A program made the translations under genes and the position numbers. Source: Comamonas sp. B21-038 (GTDB taxonomy: Bacteria; Pseudomonadota; Gammaproteobacteria; Burkholderiales; Burkholderiaceae_C). Taken from it: a stretch of 64,000 nt of DNA. Below, piece after piece: positions 1-8,417 of the stretch (positions are counted from its first letter, which is position 1; each line of letters starts with the position of its first letter). The notes beneath the pieces are model-generated. The model was not told the origin of the DNA and ran no database searches. It saw only the letters and a list, made by a program, of their open reading frames with translations. The stretch lies in NCBI RefSeq assembly GCF_022387135.1, contig NZ_CP092462.1, positions 1,116,001-1,180,000 of the forward strand. Direction: 5' to 3'.

Positions 1-1995
1 GCGGTTGCCCGAATCGGCCCATTGCGAGCCGGTGTGGAACAGGCGCCCGCCCACCGACAGGCCTTGCACGGGGGTGTCCCAGTCCAGCCCGATGCGGGTG
101 CGCAGCTTGGGCACGCCGTAGTTCTCCAGCCCGGTGTTGATCTGCTTGGATTGGATGTATTCCACTCCGCCCAGCAAGGCCACCGTCTCGCTCAGCTTGC
201 CAAAGGCGCTCCATTCCAGGCCGCGCAAGCGCTGCTCGCCATCGAGCACCTGGAAGTTGGCGCTGTTCGTCACGATCGACGGCTTCTTGATCTGGAATGC
301 GCTGACGGTGTGCGTGGTCTCGCCCGCCTGCAGCTTCACACCCACTTCGCCCTGCTTGGTCTGCATGGGGGCCAGCGTGTCGCCGGTATTCGCATAGCCC
401 GCGCCCACGGTGCGGCCGGGCTCCAGGCCTTCGGTGTAGTTGGCAAACAGCGCAATGTTGTCACCCCAGGGGCGCACCACGGCGGCCACCATCGGCGAGA
501 CGCGGTTTTCGCTGTAGTTGGAGGCCACGCCATTGACCAGCGGGGTCTTCACCGTCTGGTGGCGCAGGCCCAGGGTCAGCAGCAGTTTTTCCTCCCAGAA
601 GCCCATCGTGTCGGCAATCGCGAACGAGCGGAATTCGTTCTCCGTCGTGTAGTCCTTGAAGGTGGGAGCAGCGGGGAAGGCCGGCTCGGTTGGCCGGTAC
701 ATATTGGTGGTGTAGCAGTAGTTGCAGGCGGTGTTGACCGTGCCTTCCTTGTGCTTGAGGATGTTGAAGGACAGCTGCAGGCGGTGCTGCACGCTGCCGG
801 TGCCGAACTTGCCGATGACGCCCGCCTCGGCGGTGCGGCGCTCCGACTTGGTGTGTACGTTGTAGATCGCGCCGCGCGTGGTGCCGTCAGCGCCGGTCAC
901 GATGGCGCGCGTGCCAAACAGCAGGCCCTGGCCTTCGGCCTCCGAGCCGCCGGCCGCCACATAGCCTTGCCAATCCTTGTTGAAATCGAACTCCGCCCGC
1001 GCCAGCAAGCCGCTGTTGTCGTACTTGCCATGCGTGCCCTTGAACAGGTTCACATCGCCATCGGGCGGCGGCAGCAGGTAACCCACACCAGGGATGGCCG
1101 CACTGCCCAGAAAGCTGAACATGCCGGGGCTGCCACCGTCGATCTTGTTGACGCTGTTGTACACATCCACATAGAGGCGGTAGTTATCGCCCAGGTAATC
1201 GAGGCCCAGCGCGCCGACATTGCGTTTCTGCCTTTCGTCCTCGGCACCCATATCGCCCGATCCGTAAACGCCATTGAAACGCAGGCCCAGGCGCTGCTCC
1301 GGCCCAAAGCGCTTGCCCACATCGGCATGCAGCTGGTAGTAGGAATCGGAGACATAGGTGGCGGTCAAGTCGGCAATCGGCTGGGCCAGTGCGCGCTTGG
1401 TCACCATATTGACCGAGCCTGCCACGCTGGCCAGCGGCGGCATGCCGGACAGCAGCACATTGGGGCCGCGCATCACCTCGACCCGCTCAAACATCTCGAT
1501 CGGCACCGAGTTGGCTGGCGCAATGCCGTAGAGCCCGTTGGTCGCTATGTCCATCGCCGTCACATCGAGCCCGCGCAGGTTGAAGTTCTGCAGCAAGTGG
1601 CCCTTGTTGGTCGTGAAGACCACTGCCGCATCATTCTCCAGCACATCCTGCAGCGACAGCGCCGACCAGTCCTCGGCCAGCTCGCGGGTATAGGCATTGA
1701 CATGGACCGGCGCTTCCATGATCGAGGTCGCCCCCAGAATGCCCAGCCGCGCCCCCTTGGCCGCCTTGCGCCCGGGGGCCAGTGCGGGCAGGTCTTCGCG
1801 CTCATAGCGATCGCGCACGGTTACCTGGGGCAGGTTGACCGGGGCGTTGGCGGTTGCTTCGTCAGCCCTGCCGGCCGCCGGTGTTGCCTCGGCAGGCTGG
1901 GCCTGTTGGGCGGAGGCGCTGGTAGCGGCGGCTGCCGCCATCAAGGCCATCACGATCAGGTTGGATTGGTGTCGAGGTTGGTGGTGCTGTGACAT
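1..1995 (-). CDS. TonB-dependent siderophore receptor (3' end beyond window)
   Basis: Outer-membrane ferric-siderophore importer, 665 codons visible; the last beta-strands and stop lie beyond position 1. The start ATG at 1995 opens a signal peptide (hydrophobic run IVMALMAAAAATSASA). A plug domain follows, with VEVMRGPNVLLSGMPPLASV at about residues 135-155, a typical siderophore-receptor plug signature, and then long amphipathic barrel segments. Unlike the two other receptors in this window it has no N-terminal STN signalling domain, so it should not signal to a FecR-type partner. A near-perfect Fur box lies about 28 nt upstream of the start, indicating direct iron repression. The ligand cannot be told from sequence. 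A long open frame on the opposite strand is a shadow. Confidence 0.93.
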   Translation of the reverse strand, partial: MSQHHQPRHQSNLIVMALMAAAAATSASAQQAQPAEATPAAGRADEATANAPVNLPQVTVRDRYEREDLPALAPGRKAAKGARLGILGATSIMEAPVHVNAYTRELAEDWSALSLQDVLENDAAVVFTTNKGHLLQNFNLRGLDVTAMDIATNGLYGIAPANSVPIEMFERVEVMRGPNVLLSGMPPLASVAGSVNMVTKRALAQPIADLTATYVSDSYYQLHADVGKRFGPEQRLGLRFNGVYGSGDMGAEDERQKRNVGALGLDYLGDNYRLYVDVYNSVNKIDGGSPGMFSFLGSAAIPGVGYLLPPPDGDVNLFKGTHGKYDNSGLLARAEFDFNKDWQGYVAAGGSEAEGQGLLFGTRAIVTGADGTTRGAIYNVHTKSERRTAEAGVIGKFGTGSVQHRLQLSFNILKHKEGTVNTACNYCYTTNMYRPTEPAFPAAPTFKDYTTENEFRSFAIADTMGFWEEKLLLTLGLRHQTVKTPLVNGVASNYSENRVSPMVAAVVRPWGDNIALFANYTEGLEPGRTVGAGYANTGDTLAPMQTKQGEVGVKLQAGETTHTVSAFQIKKPSIVTNSANFQVLDGEQRLRGLEWSAFGKLSETVALLGGVEYIQSKQINTGLENYGVPKLRTRIGLDWDTPVQGLSVGGRLFHTGSQWADSGNR

Positions 1996-2020
1996 GAGAG
2001 TGACGATGCTGTAGAAAATA

Positions 2021-2039
2021 AACAAGAATCATTCTCAAT
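2021..2039. promoter_or_regulatory. Fur box upstream of siderophore receptor
   Basis: On the minus strand TGAGAATGATTCTTG matches the Fur 7-1-7 palindrome (TGAGAAT-N-ATTCTCA) at all but one position. It lies about 28 nt upstream of the receptor ATG, where bound Fur would block transcription in iron-replete cells. Confidence 0.8.
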
Positions 2040-2184
2040 CGTATTCGTCAACTACTACGTCTGCAACTTTTTGTTGTATTTCGGGCATGACCCTGGGTGG
2101 GGCAAGAAGGGGAGTTTTTCTTCGGGGGAGGCTCGCGCTCTAACTGCGGAGACCAATGAGTCCTCAATCAATATGAATAACCTA

Positions 2185-2598
2185 TTACTGCTCGCCTTGT
2201 AAGGCGGCCGCCGCTTTCTGCAGCGAGTCGGCCGGACAGGCAAAGTGCGCTGATGTAGACCATTGAGGCTCATCGCGCTGACGATGCAGCGTAAAGCTTG
2301 TACGTACCGATATCCGTGCATGCCCGTGCGGCGCCATCTCCGCTTCCAGAATGAAGTTTTGATCCAGGGATATGAGCGAGAAACGCCCTCGCAAATGAGT
2401 CGCACACTCTTGAAGCGCAATCCTGAATGAGGTCAATGCATCTATGGACAGCTCCACATCCACCGCACAAACCAGACGACCAACATTGATCTTTGCCTTA
2501 CCGGTGCGTATGGTGTTGTGCCCAGGGCGGAAGCTCGGCAGCACGACGGACACAAAATCATTCGTTTGGCTATCCAGCGAAAAATTGATCTTGTTCAT
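2185..2598 (-). CDS. Small WapI/DUF6228-like (immunity-type) protein
   Basis: Protein of 137 residues from ATG 2598 (MNKINFSLDSQ). Alternating beta-strands with a pattern of acidic ligand-like strand, DALTSFRIALQ helix, HLRGRFSLISLDQNFILEAEM strand pair and GHARISVRTSF strand recall the WapI/DUF6228 fold found among polymorphic-toxin immunity proteins. The resemblance was recognised by eye only. No toxin or Rhs gene is adjacent; the flanking DNA contains gene fragments, so it may be an orphan immunity gene left from a lost toxin cassette. A longer upstream frame exists, but its extra 51 residues look non-coding. GC is lower than in the neighbours. Confidence 0.55.
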   Translation of the reverse strand: MNKINFSLDSQTNDFVSVVLPSFRPGHNTIRTGKAKINVGRLVCAVDVELSIDALTSFRIALQECATHLRGRFSLISLDQNFILEAEMAPHGHARISVRTSFTLHRQRDEPQWSTSAHFACPADSLQKAAAALQGEQ

Positions 2599-2641
2599 GA
2601 TTGGTCTTACCTGTAGTCGCAGCAAATCAACGCTGTCTTGA

Positions 2642-2863
2642 TGGATTGATGCGAGAGTATTTGTCCCGCAAACTGATGGGGCGGGGCGCTGCTCGCGGTT
2701 TAACCCACGGTTTCTCGCCCAGGGCAGTCGCGTGTGGAACCGCGACGGCAAGGTCTACGGCACGTCATTGTTCCAGCAAGCAGGCAACCGCGGATCTTAT
2801 GCGCTGCAGGTCTGCGACCGCCACGGCAACCTGATGGGGCTGGGCGACATTCTTTTGGATTAG
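2642..2863 (+). pseudogene. Remnant ORF without start codon
   Basis: An open frame from 2642 to a TAG at 2861-2863 has no usable start but reads like real protein in its second half (SRVWNRDGKVYGTS, then YALQVCDRHGNLMGLGD). It is probably the 3' end of a gene whose 5' part was lost. I cannot name the family. It lies beside a truncated transporter gene, consistent with local gene decay. Confidence 0.35.
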
Positions 2864-2926
2864 TGCCTGCGATGAGGGGCCGGGCGACCAGCCCCTCGCC
2901 CCCGATGCCGGGCGCGCGCCCATACC

Positions 2927-3307
2927 TTAGCGCCGCATCTTCCGCGTATCCGGCAAGAACGCCGTCGCCAGCCCCAGCAGCGGCAGGAACGAGGTCAGGC
3001 CATAGACCCAGACGATGCCATGCGCATCGGCCAGCTCACCCAGACCTGCGGCACCGACGCCGCCCATGCCAAACATCAGCCCAAACATCAAGCCAGAAAC
3101 CAGGCCCACACGGCCGGGCAAGGCCTCTTGCGCGTAGACCACCAGCGCGGCAAAGGCCGACGACATCACCAGGCCGATGACGATGGCGAGCACAGCGGTC
3201 CAGACCAGGGCCACATAGGCCAGGGCCAGCGCAAACGGCGCGACGCCCAGGAACGAGATCCAGATAACGGCCTTGCGGCCGATGCCAGTGCGCCGGATGA
3301 CAGTCAT
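2927..3307 (-). pseudogene. C-terminal fragment of an MFS transporter (Fsr/fosmidomycin-resistance-like)
   Basis: Only 126 residues remain of a protein normally near 400. The visible part covers the end of a TM-loop signature (GIGRKAVIW), then four membrane segments including VLAIVIGLVMSSAFAALVVYA and GLVSGLMFGLMFGMGGVGAA, as in the C-terminal third of Fsr-type drug/H+ antiporters. The N-terminal two-thirds is absent and the upstream DNA belongs to the next gene's leader, so this is a 5'-truncated relic rather than a working transporter. Confidence 0.75.
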
Positions 3308-3379
3308 TCACGGTCACGGTGGCTACATCGCCAGCCGCCGCTTATGATGGCCCTTCACTCCAACGCAAGGACGGCCCCC

Positions 3380-3901
3380 ATGAACCAGATTGCCCATCTT
3401 CGTGACGCCATGGCAGCGAGCCAGCTGCTCAACGACGTGCAGGCCGACGACGGCTTTGTGGTTGGCAGCGTGCACTTCCAGGCGGCCGGTGCCGATATCC
3501 ATGTCAATGTCGACCCGGAGCTGGCCGACAACCCCGAGATGGATGTGGAGGCCCTGATCGCCAATACCCAGCGTTTTCTGGCCATGCCGGCCGACGACTG
3601 GAAGCGGCTGATCAACGATATTGCGGTGGAGGTGGAAGAGGCCGTGGAAGAAGACGAGGTCGAAGAGCCTACCGACCTGCGCGATGACCTGAGCCTGCAT
3701 TCGGTGGCCGTGTTCGCCGATGCCGTGCTGCTGTCCTTTGTCGCGCCCAAGCAGTTTCCGCAGTGCTGGGTACGCGCGCAGCTGTGCGAAGAACTGGCGC
3801 TGGAAGATATCTCCATCGACGAGGACGACGGTGTGGAGACCATCGAATTCAAGTCGCTCGATGACCTGCTGGACAACCTGAGCGCCAACCACGACAACTA
3901 G
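3380..3901 (+). CDS. Acidic hypothetical protein, 173 aa
   Basis: Start ATG 3380 is preceded by AAGGA at good spacing. The protein is strongly acidic, with a run VEVEEAVEEDEVEEP near residue 80 and a second acidic stretch (DEDDGVETIEF) near the C-terminus. No signal peptide, membrane segment or catalytic motif is visible; it should be a soluble cytoplasmic protein. The two halves look like small alpha/beta units separated by the acidic hinge. The family is not recognised. Codon use matches the genome. The gene stands alone between a transporter relic and a convergent DUF4375-type gene. Confidence 0.8.
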   Translation: MNQIAHLRDAMAASQLLNDVQADDGFVVGSVHFQAAGADIHVNVDPELADNPEMDVEALIANTQRFLAMPADDWKRLINDIAVEVEEAVEEDEVEEPTDLRDDLSLHSVAVFADAVLLSFVAPKQFPQCWVRAQLCEELALEDISIDEDDGVETIEFKSLDDLLDNLSANHDN

Positions 3902-3964
3902 CGCCCAGGCGCACAACAGCCCTCACTTCACGTTGAGGGCTGTGGGTTTGTGCTTGGTCGCGAA

Positions 3965-4633
3965 TCAGGCAGCCGACGGCGCGGGCCCAAAAAACGCCGG
4001 CACCCGTTGGACCAGCTCCTCAGCCGCCTCCCAGAACTGTTCGTCCAGCGCCTCGATCCGCTCCGACAGCGCACCGGTCACGGCGCGGTACACATCATCG
4101 ATGCTGTTGACCTCTTCGGACTGAGCGATGGGGCCCACCAGCCGCCAGAACTCCGTCACCACATCGAGCGTCGCGCTGGCCTGAATCTCCGCCAGCGCGG
4201 CCAGCGCCAGCTCCATCTCCGCGATGCCCCAGTTGCCCAGAAACTGCAGCAGCCCGCCGTTATAGCCATCGGCTACCAGCCGCCACAGCGCCACCAGCGC
4301 CCGGCTGCGGTGAGGGAGCTGGTCCGCCTTCCAGTCCAAGGCTTTCAGCTCCGCCAGCGCCGCTTCAAACAGTGCATCCTGCTCCAGCATCCAGACATGG
4401 AGCGCACCATCGGCAGAGCTCTGGCCGGCGCCGGGCCAGTTGACGCCGCGCCGGTCTGCGGTAGCCACCCATTGCGACCGTTCTCGCGCGTTCATCGCGA
4501 CTACCTTGGGCCCCACCCAGGACAGCGGTGCGGCCAGCTGGCGGCCATCGTCCAGCAGCAGCAATACCCGCTTGTCTTCAAAAATCACATCGGCGATCGG
4601 AGACCCGACGACGGCCTGGCCGTTGCGCTGCAT
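3965..4633 (-). CDS. DUF2442 + DUF4375 domain protein
   Basis: Protein of 222 residues. Residues about 10-75 (VADVIFEDKRVLLLLDDGRQ then PLSWVGPKV) resemble DUF2442, a small domain that often ends in a W-x-P-x-L/V pattern. Residues about 110-215 contain ALWRLVADGYNGGLLQFLGN, the conserved core of DUF4375, a helical domain of unknown role. No signal or TM segment is seen. The pair is found in cytoplasmic accessory proteins, and I see no evidence for an enzymatic role. The gene sits downstream of the terminator that closes the 4754-6685 gene, so it has its own promoter. Confidence 0.8.
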   Translation of the reverse strand: MQRNGQAVVGSPIADVIFEDKRVLLLLDDGRQLAAPLSWVGPKVVAMNARERSQWVATADRRGVNWPGAGQSSADGALHVWMLEQDALFEAALAELKALDWKADQLPHRSRALVALWRLVADGYNGGLLQFLGNWGIAEMELALAALAEIQASATLDVVTEFWRLVGPIAQSEEVNSIDDVYRAVTGALSERIEALDEQFWEAAEELVQRVPAFFGPAPSAA

Positions 4634-4678
4634 GGTTTGCCTTTCTGGGGCCAGAGTTGGCCCACCACCGGCGAGTAT

Positions 4679-4711
4679 AAAAAAAGAACCGCCTCCCGAA
4701 GGAAGCGGTTC
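4679..4711 (-). terminator. Rho-independent terminator for the 4754-6685 gene
   Basis: GAACCGC / GCGGTTC stem with a run of seven A on the plus strand, that is a U-tract when read from the minus strand, about 45 nt past the stop codon. Confidence 0.8.
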
Positions 4712-4753
4712 GCGGCCGGCATTACGGGCTGGCCGGCCCGTACATCAGCGTGG

Positions 4754-6685
4754 TCACTGTCCGCGTTGGCGGCGGCGCAGCGCGAAGGCTCCGATACCTG
4801 CGCTCAGGCTGCCCAGCAGGGCCAACGCGGCCAGATCGAGGGCCGGCACGGGCGTTGCAGCGCCCGGCGTGGCCACCACGCTGCTGGCGGTCGCGCTGTT
4901 GTTGGCAGGGGTGGGGTCATCAACGCCTGCGGGGGCGGCAATGCTGGCGGTGCTGGTCAGCGAACCCGATGCAGTGGCAGCCACCTTGGCGGTCACCGTG
5001 TAGGTCACGGTGGCACCCACCGGCAGGTTCACCGTGTCGCTGATATTGCCGCTGCCCGATGCGGCGCAGGTGCCGCCGCCCGCGCCGGCGCAGGTCCACG
5101 TGGCGCCGGTCAATGCGGCTGGCAGTGTGGCGGTCACCGTGGCACCGGTGGCATCCGTCGGGCCGGCATTGCTTGCAGTGATGGTGTAGGTCACCGTGGC
5201 ACCCGGGGCCACACTGGTGGAGGCACTGGTGTTGGTGATGGACAGGTCCGCGCTCGGTGGCTCGCCGGTGCAGGCTGCGGTTACATAGAAGTCGGCAATC
5301 GCAGCCATCGCGCAGCCGCCATTGGCACAGTCATTGGTAGCTTCCCCGCCATCCAACATCAACCCAATGGTGTTCGGGCCGCGCGCGAAGCCTGGAATGG
5401 CAGGGGTCGTGGCCGTTTGGAGTGAGGTCCAGCCGTTAGGCAGGTACAGACCCGAATTATCAAACACGGGCGCTCCTCCTGCAGGTTGCACAAAAATGGA
5501 ATTGCCATAGTTGTCAAACCCGAACCGGCCATCTACCTTGATGGATGCCAGATCCACGTTGCTACCCACGGTCACGGGCTGGTTCATCACGAAGACAGAA
5601 GCGTGGAACCCAGATTTGGACTGACCAGACGCTGCAGGGTAGGGCACGCCAGGGATATCGCTTGCACTCGGGGAGGTCGTGCCAGGGCTGATCCAACGTG
5701 CATTGGTTTCCTGACCCGCCGGCAGCGAAGCCGGATTGACATAGGCACCTGCCCAACTGTAGTTATCGAACAAGGGCTGCTCGACATTCTCCACCGCGGT
5801 ACCCGCCGCGTTCGTGCGCCAGAGCCATTTCCAGTCGCGTGCATTGGTGGTGAACGGGCCCACGCGCACTTCATCGCCGGCCTGGCTGCCTGCGGGGCAG
5901 GCCAGAATGGTGGTGGGCTGAGGAGCGGGCTCGGCCGCGCAATCGGCGGTGATCTCAATATCGGCCATCAGACCGGTGGGATTGCCTTGCGAAGTGGTGG
6001 GGGCCGAAAAAGTATTCTGTACCGCAAAACCAAGGGTGTTGTCGCCGTAGTAAAAGCCCAAGCCTACTTGGCTGCCATCCTCATTCACGATACCAGGCGC
6101 AGCGTAGGAGCCGCCCAGGTTCTGCATTCTCAGCCAGTCGGTAGCGCCTGATGGCGGGGTGGCAGGGCGCACCACCAACTGAGTATTGTCGTCAAAGCCG
6201 CCCGCACCCCGGATACGAATAGTCGACAGGTCAACATTGCTGGCGATATTGATGGGCTCGTTGTAGATAAAGGTCACGCGGCCCGCAACCCACGCTCCGT
6301 TGTCGGTATCGCCGTTGGTAATCACGGCCGGATAGGTGCCACTGCCGGTATTGCCACCGTTGGCAGCGCCATCCACAAACGAAGAATCACCAAAGGACAA
6401 CCATTTGCCCGCAAACGGCTGGCCATTGAGCGAGCCGGAGCTGGTTCCATGCGTCTGGGTGGCGGGATCAAACCAGCCGTTCCATTTGTAGTCATCACGG
6501 ATGGTCGCGGGTGCGCCAGCGGGAGCGCTCACATAGCGTGCATCGGTGGACCAGTTCGCCACATTGGCGGTGCTGACCCGCAATGGCGTGCCGCAGGCCA
6601 GCGTGGCCGCCTGCACGCTGCTGGCAGCGGCCAGCGCCAGTACCGACACCGAAAAAAATGCAGTTTGTTTATTCATTGCTCTCAT
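4754..6685 (-). CDS. IPTL-CTERM surface protein with tandem lectin-like repeats and DUF11 domain
   Basis: 643-residue exported protein. Signal peptide 1-26 ends SSVQA. Residues about 27-250 and 258-470 are two diverged copies of one domain: both carry an NAR/DARY element, a strand with SNVDLSTI or SNVDLASI, and a YGDNTLGF or GPNTIGLM strand ending in an EITADC/YVTAAC cysteine. A DUF11 module follows at about 480-590 (ADLSITNTSASTSVAPG), then the tail PVPALDLAALALLG with a final RRRQRGQ. An upstream GGAG at 8 nt supports ATG 6685 over the ATG nine bases inside. The first 470 residues are closely matched by the 52089-53900 protein, which carries a different C-terminal module. Probably anchored or processed at the envelope through the tail; ligand unknown. 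Confidence 0.9.
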   Translation of the reverse strand: MRAMNKQTAFFSVSVLALAAASSVQAATLACGTPLRVSTANVANWSTDARYVSAPAGAPATIRDDYKWNGWFDPATQTHGTSSGSLNGQPFAGKWLSFGDSSFVDGAANGGNTGSGTYPAVITNGDTDNGAWVAGRVTFIYNEPINIASNVDLSTIRIRGAGGFDDNTQLVVRPATPPSGATDWLRMQNLGGSYAAPGIVNEDGSQVGLGFYYGDNTLGFAVQNTFSAPTTSQGNPTGLMADIEITADCAAEPAPQPTTILACPAGSQAGDEVRVGPFTTNARDWKWLWRTNAAGTAVENVEQPLFDNYSWAGAYVNPASLPAGQETNARWISPGTTSPSASDIPGVPYPAASGQSKSGFHASVFVMNQPVTVGSNVDLASIKVDGRFGFDNYGNSIFVQPAGGAPVFDNSGLYLPNGWTSLQTATTPAIPGFARGPNTIGLMLDGGEATNDCANGGCAMAAIADFYVTAACTGEPPSADLSITNTSASTSVAPGATVTYTITASNAGPTDATGATVTATLPAALTGATWTCAGAGGGTCAASGSGNISDTVNLPVGATVTYTVTAKVAATASGSLTSTASIAAPAGVDDPTPANNSATASSVVATPGAATPVPALDLAALALLGSLSAGIGAFALRRRQRGQ

Positions 6686-7261
6686 CTATAAAACTCCATC
6701 GCCAGGACAAGTAAACGGAAACTTGCCGCTCCATATCAATCCAAACAATCATCAAAATGTGATCATTTAAAATGTCTATCGAGCGTGTAGATATGCATAA
6801 ACGCATCCCAATCTAGCATTTAAATCTGGAATGTTTTTTTGTTTAAATCTAAATCAATTTGGTTTCTTGCCGCATTTTTGATTATTGCTATTTAATTATT
6901 CGATGGGTGACTGTCTCTGATTGTAATTTTTAAAATAGTAATGTTAGTGGCCTGACTCCCTCTATATTGACCGCGAATCGCTGCACCTCTTCTGATTTGC
7001 CGGTCAGCCCCCCCCTCCCGCCAGTGCATGGCTCGCCGGTGTGCACTCGCCTCGCTTTCGTCGTTTTCGCTATTGAAACCGCCATGATTAATTGGCCATC
7101 TGCTGAAAAGGTGGTGGTTATTATGTGCCGAACCGGTTTTATATGCGCCATCGGATGGCGCTGAAACGGAATGGATTCGAATCTGGCGCAGGGGGTTGGA
7201 GACTCAGATATTGATTTCAGAGGATGGCTGTAGTTGTAGCCATGGTTCTGTAAAAACATAT
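6686..7261. promoter_or_regulatory. AT-rich divergent intergenic region
   Basis: About 575 bp between the minus-strand tail protein and the plus-strand REC-AraC regulator. Positions 6700-6990 are strikingly AT-rich compared with the genes on either side. It must hold the promoters of both divergent genes, so the regulator is a candidate controller of the surface protein. No convincing coding frame is seen; short frames at 6967-7164 and 6930-7259 lack plausible composition. Confidence 0.55.
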
Positions 7262-8110
7262 ATGAGTAATAGCGCGGGGAAAATACCCCATGTACTGATC
7301 GTTGACCGTGATTTGCAGCAGCTGCGTCCTTTGGTCGCGGCGCTTCGCAGTATTCCTTATGACATCACGGTGCTGGAGCATGAAAACCAGGCCTATAGCC
7401 GTGCGCAGTACCAGCTTCCGGATCTGATCGTGTTGGATCTGCGATTGCCGGAGCGCCAGGGCCTCAAAGTCGCCCGCATGCTGAAGGAAAACCCCGCGAC
7501 CGCCCACATACCCCTTATTTTTCTGTCATCGCTTTATGAAGAAAACGACCGGGTCATGGGGCTCAGGGCCGGGGCGGTGGATTACATCCTCAAGCCCTAC
7601 TATGTCGAGGAAGTCCAGGAGCGCATTCACATCCACATCACCCTGGCGCAAAAACGTGCGGCGGCTTTGCGCGATGCCAGCCCCACCGCGCCGCAGCCGG
7701 TGTCGGAGCTGCTGCCCGCCAACCTGACCATCAAGCAAATCGCGACGGAATTCATCCTGAGCCGCATCAGTGATTCGGCGCTCAAAGGCAGCGGTGTCGC
7801 GGCGACGCTGGGCTTGTCGATGCACCGATTGAACATGGTGTTTGAAGCGGTCGACGGCATCACCGTGTTCGAGTTCATCCGCAACGAGCGCATGACCCGG
7901 GCAGCGCGCATGCTGGAGCAAACCACGCTGGGTGTTGCCGATATCGCGACCGAGGTGGGCTACCCGAACTCGGCCAATTTCTCGACCGAGTTCAAGAAGT
8001 TCTGGCAGAAGTCACCCAAGCAGTACCGTGTGGCCTGGCACCGCAGCGCTGCTGCCCAGCCGCCCGCCGAGGACAACCGCGATGGCGCCCCTGGCGACGA
8101 TTCAGCCTGA
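7262..8110 (+). CDS. Response regulator with AraC-type DNA-binding domain
   Basis: 282 residues from ATG 7262; a TTG 66 nt upstream would add residues unlike a REC domain. Residues about 10-125 form a receiver domain: VLIVDRD (acidic pocket), phospho-acceptor in LIVLDLRLPE, and the Thr/Ser and Lys switch region IFLSS ... DYILKPYY. Residues about 190-270 are an AraC helix-turn-helix pair ending in VADIATEVGYPNSANFSTEFKKF, the signature second HTH. It should act as a phosphorylation-controlled transcription factor. No cognate kinase is adjacent. It is transcribed divergently from the 4754-6685 tail gene, which is its likeliest local target (inference). Confidence 0.88.
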   Translation: MSNSAGKIPHVLIVDRDLQQLRPLVAALRSIPYDITVLEHENQAYSRAQYQLPDLIVLDLRLPERQGLKVARMLKENPATAHIPLIFLSSLYEENDRVMGLRAGAVDYILKPYYVEEVQERIHIHITLAQKRAAALRDASPTAPQPVSELLPANLTIKQIATEFILSRISDSALKGSGVAATLGLSMHRLNMVFEAVDGITVFEFIRNERMTRAARMLEQTTLGVADIATEVGYPNSANFSTEFKKFWQKSPKQYRVAWHRSAAAQPPAEDNRDGAPGDDSA

Positions 8111-8360
8111 GCGGGGTGAGCCGCCGCGTGTTCCGGGATCGGCGTCCAGGTGCGCTTCTCGGGGGCGCGCTGCAGCGGGCGTTCAACGACGCTTGTGGCC
8201 CGCTGTTGGAGCCCGTCGATGTTGTCTTTGGTTTATCTGAAAAAGCTTTGCTTTTTTGCAAAAACCCCGTGCATCGCGTTGTCCGCCCGGTTTCTTGCCA
8301 GGTGGAAGGGGCTCGCAGTTAGCGGCATGACGTGTGCAGTGCAGCCAGCCCATAGCGCGC

Positions 8361-8395
8361 AAAAAAACGCCAGTCAGCGTTGCACTGACTGGCGT
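8361..8395 (-). terminator. Terminator of the 8418-10319 gene
   Basis: 11-bp perfect stem ACGCCAGTCAG / CTGACTGGCGT with seven A on the plus strand (minus-strand U-tract), about 25 nt past the stop codon. Confidence 0.85.
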
Positions 8396-8417
8396 GTCTC
8401 TGGCAGCGGCGCGGGGG

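Noticed and set aside
22..1992. 656-codon open frame on the plus strand
   Set aside because: Exact antisense of the TonB receptor; its composition is a shadow of high-GC codon bias, with no domain.
2734..3180. 148-codon plus-strand frame
   Set aside because: Antisense of the MFS fragment and Pro/Arg/Ser-rich; no support.
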